Of a stretch of DNA of 64,000 nt, positions 8,616 through 17,897 are shown piece by piece. Made by a program: the position numbers and the translations under genes. The notes beneath the pieces are model-generated. The model ran no database searches, was not told the DNA's origin, and worked only from the letters and a program-made list of their open reading frames with translations. This DNA comes from Allobosea sp. OK403 (GTDB lineage Bacteria > Pseudomonadota > Alphaproteobacteria > Rhizobiales > Beijerinckiaceae), in contig NZ_FOQV01000001.1 of the NCBI RefSeq assembly GCF_900113835.1, positions 434,001-498,000 on the forward strand, given 5' to 3'. The stretch's first letter is position 1. Each line of letters opens with the position of its first letter.

Positions 8616-9941
8616 TCAAGCCGCCATCAGCTCGCTGCGCCCCAGCACCTTGCGCAGGATGTCGGTCATCGCGCCGATCTCGTCTTCCGTCGTGACCAGC
8701 GCCGGCGCGAAGATCAGCGCGTCGCCGGTCGCCTTGATGTGCAGCCCCTCCTTGAAGAGCAGGCGCTGCACGAGCGAGCCCTTTTCGCCGGGCGCCTTGC
8801 CGGGCGTGAGCTGAATGCCCGAGATCATGCCATAGCCGCGCAGATCATGGACCTGGGCCAGGTTGCGCAAGCTGAAGACGGCGTCGAGGAAGGCATCGGA
8901 CATTGCCTGGCCGCGCGCGAACAGGCCGTCATCGCGGTAGATGTTCAGCGAGGCGAGGGCTGCCGCGCAGGCCACCGGATGGGCGGAATAGGTGTAGCCA
9001 TGCATCAGTTCGGGCCGGTCGGCCTTGATCGAGCCGATCACGGCCTGCTGGATCTCGGTCTTGACTGCGACCGCGCTCATCGGGATCGCGCCATTGGTCA
9101 GCGCCTTGGCCATGGTCAGCACGTCGGGCGTCACGCCGAACTCCTGCGAGGCGAAGGCCGCGCCGGTCCGGCCGAAGCCGGTGATGACCTCGTCGAAAAC
9201 CAGCAGGATGCCATGTTTGTCGGCAATACTGCGCAGGCGCTGGAGATAGCCTTTCGGCGGCACGATGGTGCCGATCGAGCCGGCGATCGGCTCGACGAAG
9301 ACGGCCGCGATCGTCTCTCCGCCATAGGTCTTGCAGAGCTCTTCGAGATCGTCGGCGAGCCAGGCGCCGTCATCGGGCTGGCCGCGGGTGAAGCGCTGCT
9401 CGTCGCTCCAGGTATGGCGCATATGCACGACGTCGCAGGTCACGCTGGAGAATTCGCGGCGGTTGCCGACCATGCCGGCAAGCGAGGTGCCGCCGAGATT
9501 GACGCCGTGATAGCCCCAGGCGCGCGAGACGAAGCGCGTGCGCTGGGCCTCGCCCTTGGCGCGGTGATAGGCAAGGCAGATCTTCATCGCGGTGTCGACG
9601 GCTTCCGAGCCCGAGGAGCCGAAGAAGACCCGGTCGAGGCCGTTCGGCAGGATGCCGGAGAGCCGCTCGGCCAGCTCGAAGGAGATCGGCGCGGCCCGCT
9701 GGAAATGCGGGGAATAGTCGAGCTCCAGCAATTGCGCGTGCACCGCCTCGGCGATTTCGCGCCGGCCATGGCCGGCGGCGCAGCAGAACAGCCCCGACGC
9801 GCCGTCGAGGATCTCGCGGCCCTCCGGCGTCCAGTAGCGCACGCCCGAGGCCTTGGCGAAGAGCTGCGGCTCGGCATGGAACAGCTTGTTGTTGGTGAAG
9901 GGGAGCCAGTGGTGGTCCATGTTGAGGGGCTGCTGGTCCAT
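8616..9941 (-). CDS. Class III omega-amino acid:pyruvate aminotransferase
   Basis: This 441-residue PLP-dependent class III aminotransferase most resembles omega-amino acid (beta-alanine):pyruvate transaminases, with the family strings GASGLFCCAAGHGR, FFGSSGSEAVDTAMK and GGTSLAGMVGNRR. The PLP lysine is K279 (TMAKALTNGA), and D250 in VFDEVITGFGR contacts the ring nitrogen. The start at 9941 follows AGGAGA at good spacing. It is divergent from a YdfG-like dehydrogenase at 10125. Beta-alanine transamination gives malonate semialdehyde, a known YdfG-type substrate, so the pair may work together. An alternative role in converting an amino compound of the neighbouring phosphonate cluster cannot be excluded. 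Exact amine specificity is not readable. Confidence 0.88.
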   Translation of the reverse strand: MDQQPLNMDHHWLPFTNNKLFHAEPQLFAKASGVRYWTPEGREILDGASGLFCCAAGHGRREIAEAVHAQLLELDYSPHFQRAAPISFELAERLSGILPNGLDRVFFGSSGSEAVDTAMKICLAYHRAKGEAQRTRFVSRAWGYHGVNLGGTSLAGMVGNRREFSSVTCDVVHMRHTWSDEQRFTRGQPDDGAWLADDLEELCKTYGGETIAAVFVEPIAGSIGTIVPPKGYLQRLRSIADKHGILLVFDEVITGFGRTGAAFASQEFGVTPDVLTMAKALTNGAIPMSAVAVKTEIQQAVIGSIKADRPELMHGYTYSAHPVACAAALASLNIYRDDGLFARGQAMSDAFLDAVFSLRNLAQVHDLRGYGMISGIQLTPGKAPGEKGSLVQRLLFKEGLHIKATGDALIFAPALVTTEDEIGAMTDILRKVLGRSELMAA

Positions 9942-10124
9942 CGCGCTCTCCTGAATGCGTTCGCCTCTGGGTCGTGCTGCTTTAGTCGCGCGGGCCGGGC
10001 TGATCGTAGAGCCAGGCGTGACATTCGTTAGGTCCAGCGCCGAAGGCGCGAGGTCATCGCCTTGTCACGGGGGGCGTTCCTCCTGCAAAGCTGCGCAGGT
10101 TCTGAAAGGCGCATGAGGACGGCG

Positions 10125-10874
10125 ATGGCCAAGACGATTCTGATTTCGGGTGCGACGGCGGGCTTCGGGGCGGCGACCGCGCGCCGCTTCGTTCAGGCCG
10201 GCTGGCAGGTCATCGGCACGGGCCGGCGCGCTGAACGGCTGGACGCGCTGAAAGCCGAACTCGGCGAGGCCTTCCACGGCGCCGCCTTCGACATCACCGA
10301 CGAGGCGGCGATGCTGGTGGCGCTCGCGGCCCTGCCCGAAGGTTTCAAGGGCATCGACGTGCTGGTCAACAATGCCGGCCTCGCGCTCGGCACCAAGCCG
10401 GCTCCGCAATCCGCGCTCTCCGACTGGAAGACGATGATCGGAACCAATGTCACCGGTCTCGTGACGCTGACGCATCACCTGCTGCCGGTGCTGATCGAGC
10501 GCAAGGGCGCGATCGTCAACATCGCCTCGGTCGCGGCGAACTGGCCCTATTCCGGCGGCAACGTTTATGGCGCTACGAAAGCCTTCGTGCAGCAGCTCTC
10601 ACTGGGGCTGCGCTCCGATCTGCACGGCAAGGGCGTGCGCGTGACCTCGATCGAGCCCGGTCTGTGCGAGAGCGAATTCACCCTGGTGCGCAATGGCGGG
10701 GACCAGAAGGCCTATGACGCGCTCTATGGCGGCGCCAATGCGCTGCAGCCGCACGACATCGCCGAGACGATCTTCTGGGTCGCGACGCAGCCCGCGCATG
10801 TCAACGTCAATAGCCTCGAGATCATGCCGGTGAGCCAATCCTTCGCCGGCTTCCAGGTTCATCGGGAGGCGTGA
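10125..10874 (+). CDS. YdfG-like NADP-dependent short-chain dehydrogenase
   Basis: The 249-residue short-chain dehydrogenase matches the YdfG (3-hydroxy acid / malonic semialdehyde reductase) pattern closely. It has SGATAGFGAATA for cofactor binding, LVNNAGLALG, catalytic S135, Y148 and K152 (NVYGATKAFVQQ), and a C-terminus ending in PVSQSFAGFQVHRE. The ATG at 10125, with GAGGA five bases upstream, is preferred over earlier ATGs that precede the Rossmann strand. Its stop overlaps the next start by one base (TGATG), so it is translationally linked to the FAD oxidoreductase and likely part of the phosphonate operon. Its substrate may be malonic semialdehyde from the aminotransferase next door or an aldehyde from phosphonate breakdown; both are inferences. 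Confidence 0.85.
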   Translation: MAKTILISGATAGFGAATARRFVQAGWQVIGTGRRAERLDALKAELGEAFHGAAFDITDEAAMLVALAALPEGFKGIDVLVNNAGLALGTKPAPQSALSDWKTMIGTNVTGLVTLTHHLLPVLIERKGAIVNIASVAANWPYSGGNVYGATKAFVQQLSLGLRSDLHGKGVRVTSIEPGLCESEFTLVRNGGDQKAYDALYGGANALQPHDIAETIFWVATQPAHVNVNSLEIMPVSQSFAGFQVHREA

Positions 10875-12007
10875 TGGCGACCTTCGATCTCGCCATCGTC
10901 GGCGCCGGTATCGTCGGACTCGGCCATGCGCTCGCAGCCGCCAAGCGCGGCAAGCGGGTCGTCGTGATCGATCGCGATGCGCAGGCCAATGGCGCTTCGG
11001 TGCGCAATTTCGGCTTCGTCACGGTGACGGGGCAGGGCGCCGGCGATTGCTGGAGCCTTGCCCGGCGTGCCCGCGACGTCTGGGTCGAGATCGCGGCTGC
11101 CGCAGGCATCGACATCCTCCAGCGCGGGCTTGTCCTGGCTGCGCGCCTGCCGGAGTCGGAGGCCGTGATCGAGGCCTTCCTGGCGAGCGAGATGGGTGAG
11201 GGCTGCGAACGCCTCAGCGCCGGGCAGGCGCTTTCGCATGTGCCCTGCCTGAGGCCCGAGGCGGCGCGCTTTGCCTTGTACAGCCCCCATGAGGTGCGCG
11301 TGGAATCGCGCCAGGCGGTGCCACTGGTCGCGCGCTTCCTTGCCGAGCGTCATGGCGTTGAATTCCGCTGGAGCACGAGCGTCGTCGCGGTCGAGGCGCC
11401 GCGCCTGATCACTGCCGATGGCGGCGTCATCGAGGCCGAAGCCGTGATCATCTGCCCCGGCGACGAATTCACGGCGCTGTTCCCGGAGCGGATCGCGGCC
11501 TATGGCGTGACCCGCTGCAAGCTGCAGATGATGCGCGTCAGGCCTGCCACGCCGGTGGCCCTCGGGACCGCGGTGATGTCCGATCTCGGGCTCGGCCGCT
11601 ATCTCGGCTATGCCGAATTGCCTGAGGCCGAGCCGTTGAAACGGCGCTTGGACGCCGAGTTAGCGGCCCATCGCGAAAACGGCATCCATCTGATCGTGAC
11701 CCAGTCGGCCGATGGCTCGCTGGTCGTCGGCGACAGCCATCATTATGCCGCGACGCCCGACCCGTTCGGGTCCGAAGGGGTCGACCAGCTTATCCTCGAC
11801 GAATTCGATGCGGTGCTCGATCTGCCAGGCCGAACCGTGACCGAGCGCTGGATCGGCACCTATGCTTCGGCTTCCGGCCGCTGGCGCTTCACCGACAAGC
11901 CATCGGACGCGGTCCGCATCGTCGTCGTTACCAGCGGCTGCGGCGCCTCGACGGCCTTCGGGATCGGCGAGGAAACCATCGACGAACTTTACGGACGGCA
12001 AGGGTGA
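10874..12007 (+). CDS. FAD-dependent oxidoreductase of phosphonate clusters (TIGR03364-like)
   Basis: The 377-residue DAO-type FAD oxidoreductase begins with a dinucleotide-binding motif (GAGIVGLG, residues 10-17) and VVVIDRD. Family strings such as GASVRNFGFVTVTGQ and a C-terminal TSGCGASTAFGIGEE are present. Enzymes of this type recur beside phosphonatase genes, and some oxidise 2-aminoethylphosphonate or its N-methyl form to phosphonoacetaldehyde, the substrate of PhnX. PhnX is the next gene, 7 bases downstream. Since no PhnW transaminase is present in the window, this protein is the best candidate to make phosphonoacetaldehyde. The start ATG at 10874 follows GGGAGG; a GTG three bases earlier is possible. 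Confidence 0.82.
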   Translation: MATFDLAIVGAGIVGLGHALAAAKRGKRVVVIDRDAQANGASVRNFGFVTVTGQGAGDCWSLARRARDVWVEIAAAAGIDILQRGLVLAARLPESEAVIEAFLASEMGEGCERLSAGQALSHVPCLRPEAARFALYSPHEVRVESRQAVPLVARFLAERHGVEFRWSTSVVAVEAPRLITADGGVIEAEAVIICPGDEFTALFPERIAAYGVTRCKLQMMRVRPATPVALGTAVMSDLGLGRYLGYAELPEAEPLKRRLDAELAAHRENGIHLIVTQSADGSLVVGDSHHYAATPDPFGSEGVDQLILDEFDAVLDLPGRTVTERWIGTYASASGRWRFTDKPSDAVRIVVVTSGCGASTAFGIGEETIDELYGRQG

Positions 12008-12014
12008 TCTCGGC

Positions 12015-12800
12015 ATGAGCAAATTCAAGGCGGTGGTGTTCGATTGGGCCGGCACCATGATCGACTTCGGTTCCTTTGCGCCGATGGGGGCGTTCGTCGA
12101 CACCTTCGCCAAATTCGGCGTCGCGGTGACGATCCCCGATGCTCGCAAGCCGATGGGCCTGCCCAAGCGCGCGCATATCGCCGCGATGCTGGCGGAGCCG
12201 CATATCGCCGAAGGCTGGCGGGTCGCGCAGGGTGCGCTACCTGATGAGGCCGCGATCGACGCCGTCTACAAGCTCTTCGTTCCCCTCAATGAGGAGGTGG
12301 TGAGCAATTACTGCACGCTGGTGCCCGGAGCGCTCGAAACCGCCAATCATATCCGCGCCAAGGGCATGAAGATCGGCTCGACCACGGGCTATACCCGCTC
12401 GATCATGCAGCGCGTGCTGCCACTGGCCGCCGCGCAGGGCTATGCGCCCGACAATCTCGTCTGCGCCGACGACCTGCCGCTGGGTCGGCCGACCGCGATC
12501 GGCATGTATAAATGCTTCCTCGATCTGATGGTCCATCCCGCTTCCGCTGTGATCAAGGTCGACGATACCGAGCCCGGTATCGCCGAGGGTGTCGAGGCCG
12601 GCTGCATCACGGTCGGTTTGACCCTGTCGGGCAATGAGGCTGGCCTGACGCCGGACGAACTCGCCGCGCTCTCGCCTGCGCAGCGTCAAGCGCTGCATGA
12701 ACGTGTTGCCGCCAAGCTGATCGCAGCCGGAGCGGATTATGTCATCGGCACCGTCGCCGAATTGCCGGCCCTGATCGACCGGCTGGAGGACGACCGCTGA
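12015..12800 (+). CDS. phnX: Phosphonoacetaldehyde hydrolase (phosphonatase)
   Basis: This 261-residue HAD-superfamily enzyme cleaves the C-P bond of phosphonoacetaldehyde to acetaldehyde and phosphate. The nucleophile D10 lies in VVFDWAGTMID. The Schiff-base lysine is K51 in PMGLPKRAHI, the feature that separates phosphonatases from other HAD enzymes, and KVDDTEPGIAEG supplies the Mg-binding acidic residues. Length is normal for the family. It is in a tight run after the SDR and FAD oxidoreductase, and 14 bases before the phosphonate monoester hydrolase-like gene, so the four form one operon for aminophosphonate use. Recognition is strong. Confidence 0.95.
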   Translation: MSKFKAVVFDWAGTMIDFGSFAPMGAFVDTFAKFGVAVTIPDARKPMGLPKRAHIAAMLAEPHIAEGWRVAQGALPDEAAIDAVYKLFVPLNEEVVSNYCTLVPGALETANHIRAKGMKIGSTTGYTRSIMQRVLPLAAAQGYAPDNLVCADDLPLGRPTAIGMYKCFLDLMVHPASAVIKVDDTEPGIAEGVEAGCITVGLTLSGNEAGLTPDELAALSPAQRQALHERVAAKLIAAGADYVIGTVAELPALIDRLEDDR

Positions 12801-12814
12801 GTGATGGCGACGGC

Positions 12815-14335
12815 ATGAAGCCCAACCTCCTCCTGATCACCGCCGACCAATGGCGCGGCGACTGTCTCTCGGCCGTTGGCCACCCTTGCGTGCGGACGCC
12901 GAATATCGACGCGCTGGCAGCCGAGGGCGTGCTGTTCGCGCGGCACTATGCCGGGGCCGCGCCCTGCTCGCCGGCACGGGCGGCGCTCTATACCGGTCTT
13001 TACCAGATGAACCATCGCGTCTGCCGCAATGGTTCGCCCTTGGACGATCGCTTCGACAACCTCGCCCGGCTGGGGCGGAGGGCGGGCTATGACCCGACGC
13101 TGTTTGGTTACACCGACGTTTCGCTCGATCCCCGGACGCTGCCGCCGGGCGATCCGCATCTGACGACCTATGAGGGCGTGCTGCCGGGTTTTTCCGTGCG
13201 TGAATTGCTGCCCGAGCATGAAAAGCCCTGGCTGTCCTGGCTCCGCTCGCGTGGGCACGAGAAGGCGACCGACCGGAACGTGCATGCGCCGGCGGGGCAG
13301 GGAGGCGCGGTCGGCACAGCGCCTCCGGCCTATGGCCGGGACGAAACCCAGACTGCCTATCTGACCGATGCCTTCCTGCGCTGGCGCTCTGAGCAGGATG
13401 CGCCCTGGTTCGCGCATCTCTCCTTCCTGAGGCCGCATCCGCCCTTCGTCGTGCCGGCGCCCTACAATACGATGTTCACGGCGCGGGACGGGCCAGATTT
13501 CGTCCGCGCGCCCGACCGCGCAGCCGAGGCGGCGCTCCACCCTTATCTTGCCTTCCAGATCGCCCAGAACACGCAATCCGGCTTCGTTCGGGGTGCGAGC
13601 GGGCGCGTCGAGGACTGGAGCGCCGGGGAACTCGCCACGCTGCGCGCCGTCTATTTCGGCATGATCGCCGAGGTTGACGCCCAGCTCGGCCGGATCTTCA
13701 CCGCGCTTCGCGGCAATGGCGAATGGCAGAACACCATCATCATCTTCTGCTCCGACCATGGTGAGATGGCCGGCGACCACTGGCTGCTCGGCAAGGGCGG
13801 CTTCTTTGAAGGCAGCTACCATATCCCGCTGGTGATCCGCGATCCCGCCCAAGCTGCGCATGCCGGCCGCAGGATCGAGCAGTTCACCTCGGCCGCCGAC
13901 ATCATGCCGACATTGGCCGAGCGGCTCGATCAAGCGCCCTTGAACCATCAGGACGGGCGCTCGCTGCTGCCGTTCCTGGCGGGGCGGGCGCCTGCTTCCT
14001 GGCGCGAGGCGGCCTTCTGGGAGTTCGATTTCCGCGACATCGAGAATGGTGTGGCGGAGCGCCATTTCGGCCTCGGCTCCAATGCCTGCAACCTCTCTGT
14101 TATTCGCGACGAGGCCTATAAATACGTCCATTTCGCCGGCTTGCCGGCGCTGCTCTTCGACCTGACGAACGACCCGGCCGAAACGCGCGATCTTGCATCC
14201 GATCCGGCCCATCTCGCGGTCAGGCTGCATTATGCGGAGAGGCTGCTCGCGCTGAGGGCGCGGCATCTCGACCAGACGCTGGCCTATACGCATCTCTCCA
14301 GTCGCGGTCCGGTCTCCAAGTCTTTCGACGCCTGA
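12815..14335 (+). CDS. Phosphonate monoester hydrolase-like alkaline phosphatase superfamily enzyme
   Basis: The 506-residue sulfatase-fold enzyme carries the formylglycine site C51 in APCSPARAALYTG. Metal ligands are D11-Q12 near the N-terminus and D314-H315 in FCSDHGEMAGDH, with K327 after them. The spacing and strings such as GLYQMNHR, GYDPTLFGYT and FLRPHPPFV follow known phosphonate monoester hydrolases (PMH/phosphodiesterase) rather than arylsulfatases. There is no signal peptide, so it acts in the cytoplasm. In this operon it could hydrolyse an imported phosphonate ester, such as an aminoethylphosphonate diester from lipid or polysaccharide, and feed the FAD oxidoreductase and PhnX. 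Arylsulfatase or phosphodiesterase activity is possible, as these enzymes are promiscuous. Confidence 0.85.
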   Translation: MKPNLLLITADQWRGDCLSAVGHPCVRTPNIDALAAEGVLFARHYAGAAPCSPARAALYTGLYQMNHRVCRNGSPLDDRFDNLARLGRRAGYDPTLFGYTDVSLDPRTLPPGDPHLTTYEGVLPGFSVRELLPEHEKPWLSWLRSRGHEKATDRNVHAPAGQGGAVGTAPPAYGRDETQTAYLTDAFLRWRSEQDAPWFAHLSFLRPHPPFVVPAPYNTMFTARDGPDFVRAPDRAAEAALHPYLAFQIAQNTQSGFVRGASGRVEDWSAGELATLRAVYFGMIAEVDAQLGRIFTALRGNGEWQNTIIIFCSDHGEMAGDHWLLGKGGFFEGSYHIPLVIRDPAQAAHAGRRIEQFTSAADIMPTLAERLDQAPLNHQDGRSLLPFLAGRAPASWREAAFWEFDFRDIENGVAERHFGLGSNACNLSVIRDEAYKYVHFAGLPALLFDLTNDPAETRDLASDPAHLAVRLHYAERLLALRARHLDQTLAYTHLSSRGPVSKSFDA

Positions 14336-14528
14336 AGTTCCGGCGCAGTGTCGCCGGCCTGTCGCAATCGCGCGGCATGCCCATGGTCGGAGAAGCTGGA
14401 CCCATAGAATTCGACCTGTGGCTCTAATCTTGCTTGCCTCTCCCCCATAACAATTCAGGGGTGCGCCGGTTTGGAGCCGGCTTCCGATCAGAAGCAGACG
14501 CAGCGCAACGCAATCACAGGGGATCACG

Positions 14529-15659
14529 ATGTCCAAGAAGCCTGGAACCGCCTTCGCCCGCCGTGACGTCCTCAAACTCGCCGCCATGGCAGGCGTCGCC
14601 ATGCCGGCGCTGATCAGTCGCGGCGCTCTCGCCTCCTCGGGCGAGATCAACATCATGATGTGGTCGGACTATCTGCCCGAGAGCTTCGTCAAGGGCTTCA
14701 CCGAGAAGACCGGCATCAAGGTCAATTTCACCGGCATCGGCTCGAATGACGACATCCTCAACAAGATGAAGGCGTCGAACGGGCAGGGCTTCGACATCGT
14801 CACCCCGACCGTCAATCGCAGCCCGCTCTGGAAGGATCTCGGCCTGTTGATGCCCTTCGACATGAAGAAGGTCGCGATCGATAAGGTGAACCCGGCCATG
14901 GCGCTGGGCGAGACGCATTGGAACTTCGCCGGAAAGGGCAGCCATTGGCTGCCGCATATCTGGGGCACCGAGGGCGTCTCCTGGCGCACCGACAAGTTCA
15001 CGCCCGCCGGCACTGCGCCGAGCTATTACGACGTCTGGGACGACGCCAATGCCGGCAAGACGATGGGGCGCGGCCATTCGATGATCCTCGGCCTGGGTCT
15101 GGGCATGGAGCGTCGCGGAGAACTGGCGCCAGGCTCGGTCTGGGAGGCGTACAAGACACCCGAGAAGATGACGGAGGTCTGGACCAAGCTGACCGAGGTC
15201 GCGATCAAGAAGAAGAAGAACATCAAGCTGGTCTGGAACGATGCCGACGCGCAGAAGAACGGCCTGCTCAATGAGGGCGTCATCGTCGGCCAGACCTGGG
15301 ACGGGCCGCCGATCGCGCTCAAGACCGCCGGCGAGCCGGTGATGTATCGCGCGCCGGTCGAGGGTGCGATGGCCTGGGTCGACGGGCTCTCCCTGCCGAT
15401 CGGCGCCAAGAACATCGATCAGATCTACGCCTTCATCGACGCCTGCTACGACGCCAAGCTCGCTGGCGAGGCGATCAAGACCCACGGTTACAACTCGCCG
15501 GTCGTCGGCGCCGACAAGTTCGGCGGCGAGGTCTACGCCAAGAACTTTGCCGACGCTTATCCCGGCGACTCGCTGGCCAAGCTGAACCCCTGGCCGGCCG
15601 AGGCGCCCTGGTATGCCTCCAAGCGTTCGGAATTCACCAACAAGTTCATGAGCGCCTGA
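14529..15659 (+). CDS. Extracellular SBP, PotD/spermidine-putrescine type, Tat signal
   Basis: The 376-residue periplasmic binding protein has a twin-arginine signal (ARRDVLKLAA at 10-19) and a mature chain beginning GEINIMMWSDYLPES, typical of PotD/Fbp-type (SBP_bac_8) proteins for polyamines, iron or organophosphorus compounds. The start follows AGGGGAT at 5-base spacing. It lies 193 bases after the esterase gene and precedes the ATPase and two permease genes, from which it is separated by a large palindromic repeat. Given the upstream genes, an aminophosphonate or phosphonate ester is the likely ligand. That is inference; polyamine binding cannot be excluded from sequence. Confidence 0.85.
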   Translation: MSKKPGTAFARRDVLKLAAMAGVAMPALISRGALASSGEINIMMWSDYLPESFVKGFTEKTGIKVNFTGIGSNDDILNKMKASNGQGFDIVTPTVNRSPLWKDLGLLMPFDMKKVAIDKVNPAMALGETHWNFAGKGSHWLPHIWGTEGVSWRTDKFTPAGTAPSYYDVWDDANAGKTMGRGHSMILGLGLGMERRGELAPGSVWEAYKTPEKMTEVWTKLTEVAIKKKKNIKLVWNDADAQKNGLLNEGVIVGQTWDGPPIALKTAGEPVMYRAPVEGAMAWVDGLSLPIGAKNIDQIYAFIDACYDAKLAGEAIKTHGYNSPVVGADKFGGEVYAKNFADAYPGDSLAKLNPWPAEAPWYASKRSEFTNKFMSA

Positions 15660-15688
15660 GGACTCTCACGCTGGCACTTCCTTTGCCA

Positions 15689-15808
15689 TCACCGCGCCGT
15701 CATCCCAGCCGGAGCGAAGCGGAGAGCCGGGATCCATTCCGGAACAGTTCAGGAATGGATCCCGGATCGGCGCGGCTTCGCCGCTTGTCCGGGATGACGG
15801 CGCGGTGA
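15689..15808. repeat. 120-bp cloverleaf-like palindromic element (family 1, copy 1)
   Basis: Perfect 18-bp inverted termini (15689-15706 and 15791-15808, TCACCGCGCCGTCATCCC type) enclose a perfect 12-bp inner palindrome, GGGATCCATTCC paired with GGAATGGATCCC, and a small GCGGCTTCGCCGC hairpin. The core recurs at 59132-59210. It sits between the SBP and ATPase genes of the same operon. Confidence 0.85.
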
Positions 15809-15874
15809 AACACCGATGATTTCGCCAGGCGAATAGGCCGCTCCGTCCGAAGCCTCCTCCGATCCAGGACCAGC

Positions 15875-16972
15875 ATGAACACCAGGGACGTCGTCCTCGA
15901 GCACGTATCGATCCGCTTCGGAAACTACAGGGCCGTCGAGAACGCTCATCTCTCGATCAAGGGCGGCGAATTCTTCTCGTTCCTCGGGCCGTCGGGCTGC
16001 GGCAAGACCACCTTGCTGCGCTGCATCTCGGGCTTCGTCCAGCCGAGCGAGGGCCGCGTGCTGATCGGCGGCAAGGATATGAGGAATGTCGGCCCCAATA
16101 AGCGGCCGACCGCGCTGATCTTCCAGAATCTCGCGCTCTTTCCGCTGCTCTCGGTCGCGGAGAACATCGCCTTTCCGCTCGAGGTGCGTGGCGTCGGGCG
16201 TAAGGAGCGCCGCAAGCGCGCCGATGAACTGCTCGAGATGATCGCGCTGCCCGGTACCGGCGACAAGAAGGTGCATGAGCTCTCGGGCGGACAGCGCCAG
16301 CGTGTCGCAATCGCCCGCGCACTCGCTGCCGAGCCCGACATCCTGCTGCTCGATGAGCCGCTCTCGGCGCTCGACCTCAAGCTGCGCCAGCATATGCGCA
16401 CCGAATTGCGCGCCATCCAGCAGCGCGTCGGCCTGACCTTCATCTACATCACCCATGATCAGGGCGAGGCCCTGACCATGTCGGACCAGGTCGCGGTGAT
16501 GAATGCCGGCGTGGTCGAGCAGGTCGGCGATCCGCAGACGATCTACAACCGGCCCAAAACCCCCTTCGTCGCCTCATTCGTCGGCGAGACCAATGCGATT
16601 CCCGGCGCCGTCATCAGCCAGCAAGGCGCATTGGTGACGCTCGACACCGCGCTCGGCCCGCTCACCGGGCAGTCGGCGGGCGGACGCGACTATCAGGCCG
16701 GCGAGCGTTGCACCTTGTTCGTCAGGCCCGAGCAGCTCGCCCTTGCCGATGCGGCTCCTGCGACGAATGCGATCGCCGCCAGGCGCGTCAACGAGGAGTT
16801 CGAGGGCTCGATCCGCACGCTCTACCTCAGCGCCAACGGGCTCGATCTCAGGCTTTACCGCATGAATGCCGATACCTCCGGGCCGGTGCTCGCAGCTGAC
16901 GGCGTGGCCAGCGTCTGGTTTCGCCCCGAGCATGCGACCGTTCTTCCCGCCGATCCGTCGCGGAGCGGTTGA
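15875..16972 (+). CDS. ABC transporter ATPase, PotA/FbpC type
   Basis: The 365-residue ATPase has Walker A GPSGCGKTT (38-46), signature [15 protein letters not shown], Walker B ILLLDEPLSALD, the switch THDQGEA, and a C-terminal TOBE-type regulatory domain from about residue 240. This arrangement is shared by polyamine, iron and aminophosphonate importers. It follows the SBP after a 215-base gap holding the palindromic element, and precedes the first permease by 4 bases. It should energise the two permeases at 16977-19117. Confidence 0.92.
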   Translation: MNTRDVVLEHVSIRFGNYRAVENAHLSIKGGEFFSFLGPSGCGKTTLLRCISGFVQPSEGRVLIGGKDMRNVGPNKRPTALIFQNLALFPLLSVAENIAFPLEVRGVGRKERRKRADELLEMIALPGTGDKKVHELSGGQRQRVAIARALAAEPDILLLDEPLSALDLKLRQHMRTELRAIQQRVGLTFIYITHDQGEALTMSDQVAVMNAGVVEQVGDPQTIYNRPKTPFVASFVGETNAIPGAVISQQGALVTLDTALGPLTGQSAGGRDYQAGERCTLFVRPEQLALADAAPATNAIAARRVNEEFEGSIRTLYLSANGLDLRLYRMNADTSGPVLAADGVASVWFRPEHATVLPADPSRSG

Positions 16973-16976
16973 GGCC

Positions 16977-17897
16977 ATGGCAGCGCTTCGTCAACTCTGG
17001 AGCACCATTGCCGATCGACACGGCCTGGGCGTCGCGGTCTTCATCGGCGGGGCGGTGCTGTTCTGGGTTCTGGTCCTGATCGTGCTGCCGCAACTGGCGA
17101 TGTTCGACGTCTCGCTGCGCCACAACCTGCCGCGCCCCGAGATCGGCGGCCCGGCCGATGTCTACACCTTGAAGAACTACAGCTATTTCCTGTTCGGCAA
17201 TGGCACGCTGAACACGCTCGACATCGGCGTGCTGGTCAAAACCTTGATCGCCGCCGTCATCGTCACCCTGCTCGACATCGTCATCTGCTACCCGATCGCC
17301 TTCATCCTCGCCCATTCCGCCACCGGCGTCGCGGCGCGGATGATGGTCATCGGCCTGATCGTGCCCTTCTGGATCAACGATATCCTGCGTGCCTTCGCTT
17401 TCCGCATCCTGTTCGGCGCGACAGGCGTCATCAACGGCATCGGCCAGGCGCTGGGCCTGTGGTCGAGCCCGATCGACTTCATCCGCGCCGATGTCGCGCT
17501 CTATGCCGGGCTTGCCTACACCTACACCCTGCTGATGGTGTTCTCGATCTACAATGCGGTCGAGACGCTCGATCGCAACCAGATCGAGGCGGCGCGCGAC
17601 ATGGGCGCGAGCTGGTGGCGGGTGCATTGGCGCGTGGTGCTGCCGGTCGCCAAGCCCGGCATCGCGTCGGGCGCGACCATGGTCTTCATGCTGACGGCAG
17701 GGGCGCTGGCGGCTCCGCAGATCCTCGGCGGCCCGTCGAACCTCTGGTTCACCCAGATCATCTATCAATGGTTCAACGATGCCGGCGACTGGCAGCGCGG
17801 TTCCGCCTACGCCACCATCCTGCTCGTTATTTGCCTCGCCTTCGTCTTCCTGATGATGCGCGTCTTCAAGGTCTCGATCGGAGCGATCGGGCGATGA
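16977..17897 (+). CDS. ABC transporter permease, PotB type
   Basis: The 306-residue inner-membrane permease has about six predicted membrane segments and the EAA-loop region IEAARDMGASWWRVHWRVVLP near residues 202-222, where it contacts the ATPase. The first long hydrophobic segment (about 20-40) has the usual PotB-type N-in topology. I start it at ATG 16977 (MAALRQL); upstream in-frame sequence overlaps the ATPase gene. Its stop overlaps the next permease start (ATGA), indicating coupled translation of the heterodimer. Confidence 0.9.
   Translation: MAALRQLWSTIADRHGLGVAVFIGGAVLFWVLVLIVLPQLAMFDVSLRHNLPRPEIGGPADVYTLKNYSYFLFGNGTLNTLDIGVLVKTLIAAVIVTLLDIVICYPIAFILAHSATGVAARMMVIGLIVPFWINDILRAFAFRILFGATGVINGIGQALGLWSSPIDFIRADVALYAGLAYTYTLLMVFSIYNAVETLDRNQIEAARDMGASWWRVHWRVVLPVAKPGIASGATMVFMLTAGALAAPQILGGPSNLWFTQIIYQWFNDAGDWQRGSAYATILLVICLAFVFLMMRVFKVSIGAIGR

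Noticed and set aside
8571..10031. 486-codon plus-strand frame opposite the aminotransferase
   Set aside because: Antisense shadow; the minus strand encodes a complete class III aminotransferase with its PLP lysine.
12737..14656. 639-codon minus-strand frame under the phosphonate esterase
   Set aside because: Antisense shadow; the plus strand carries full metal and formylglycine motifs.
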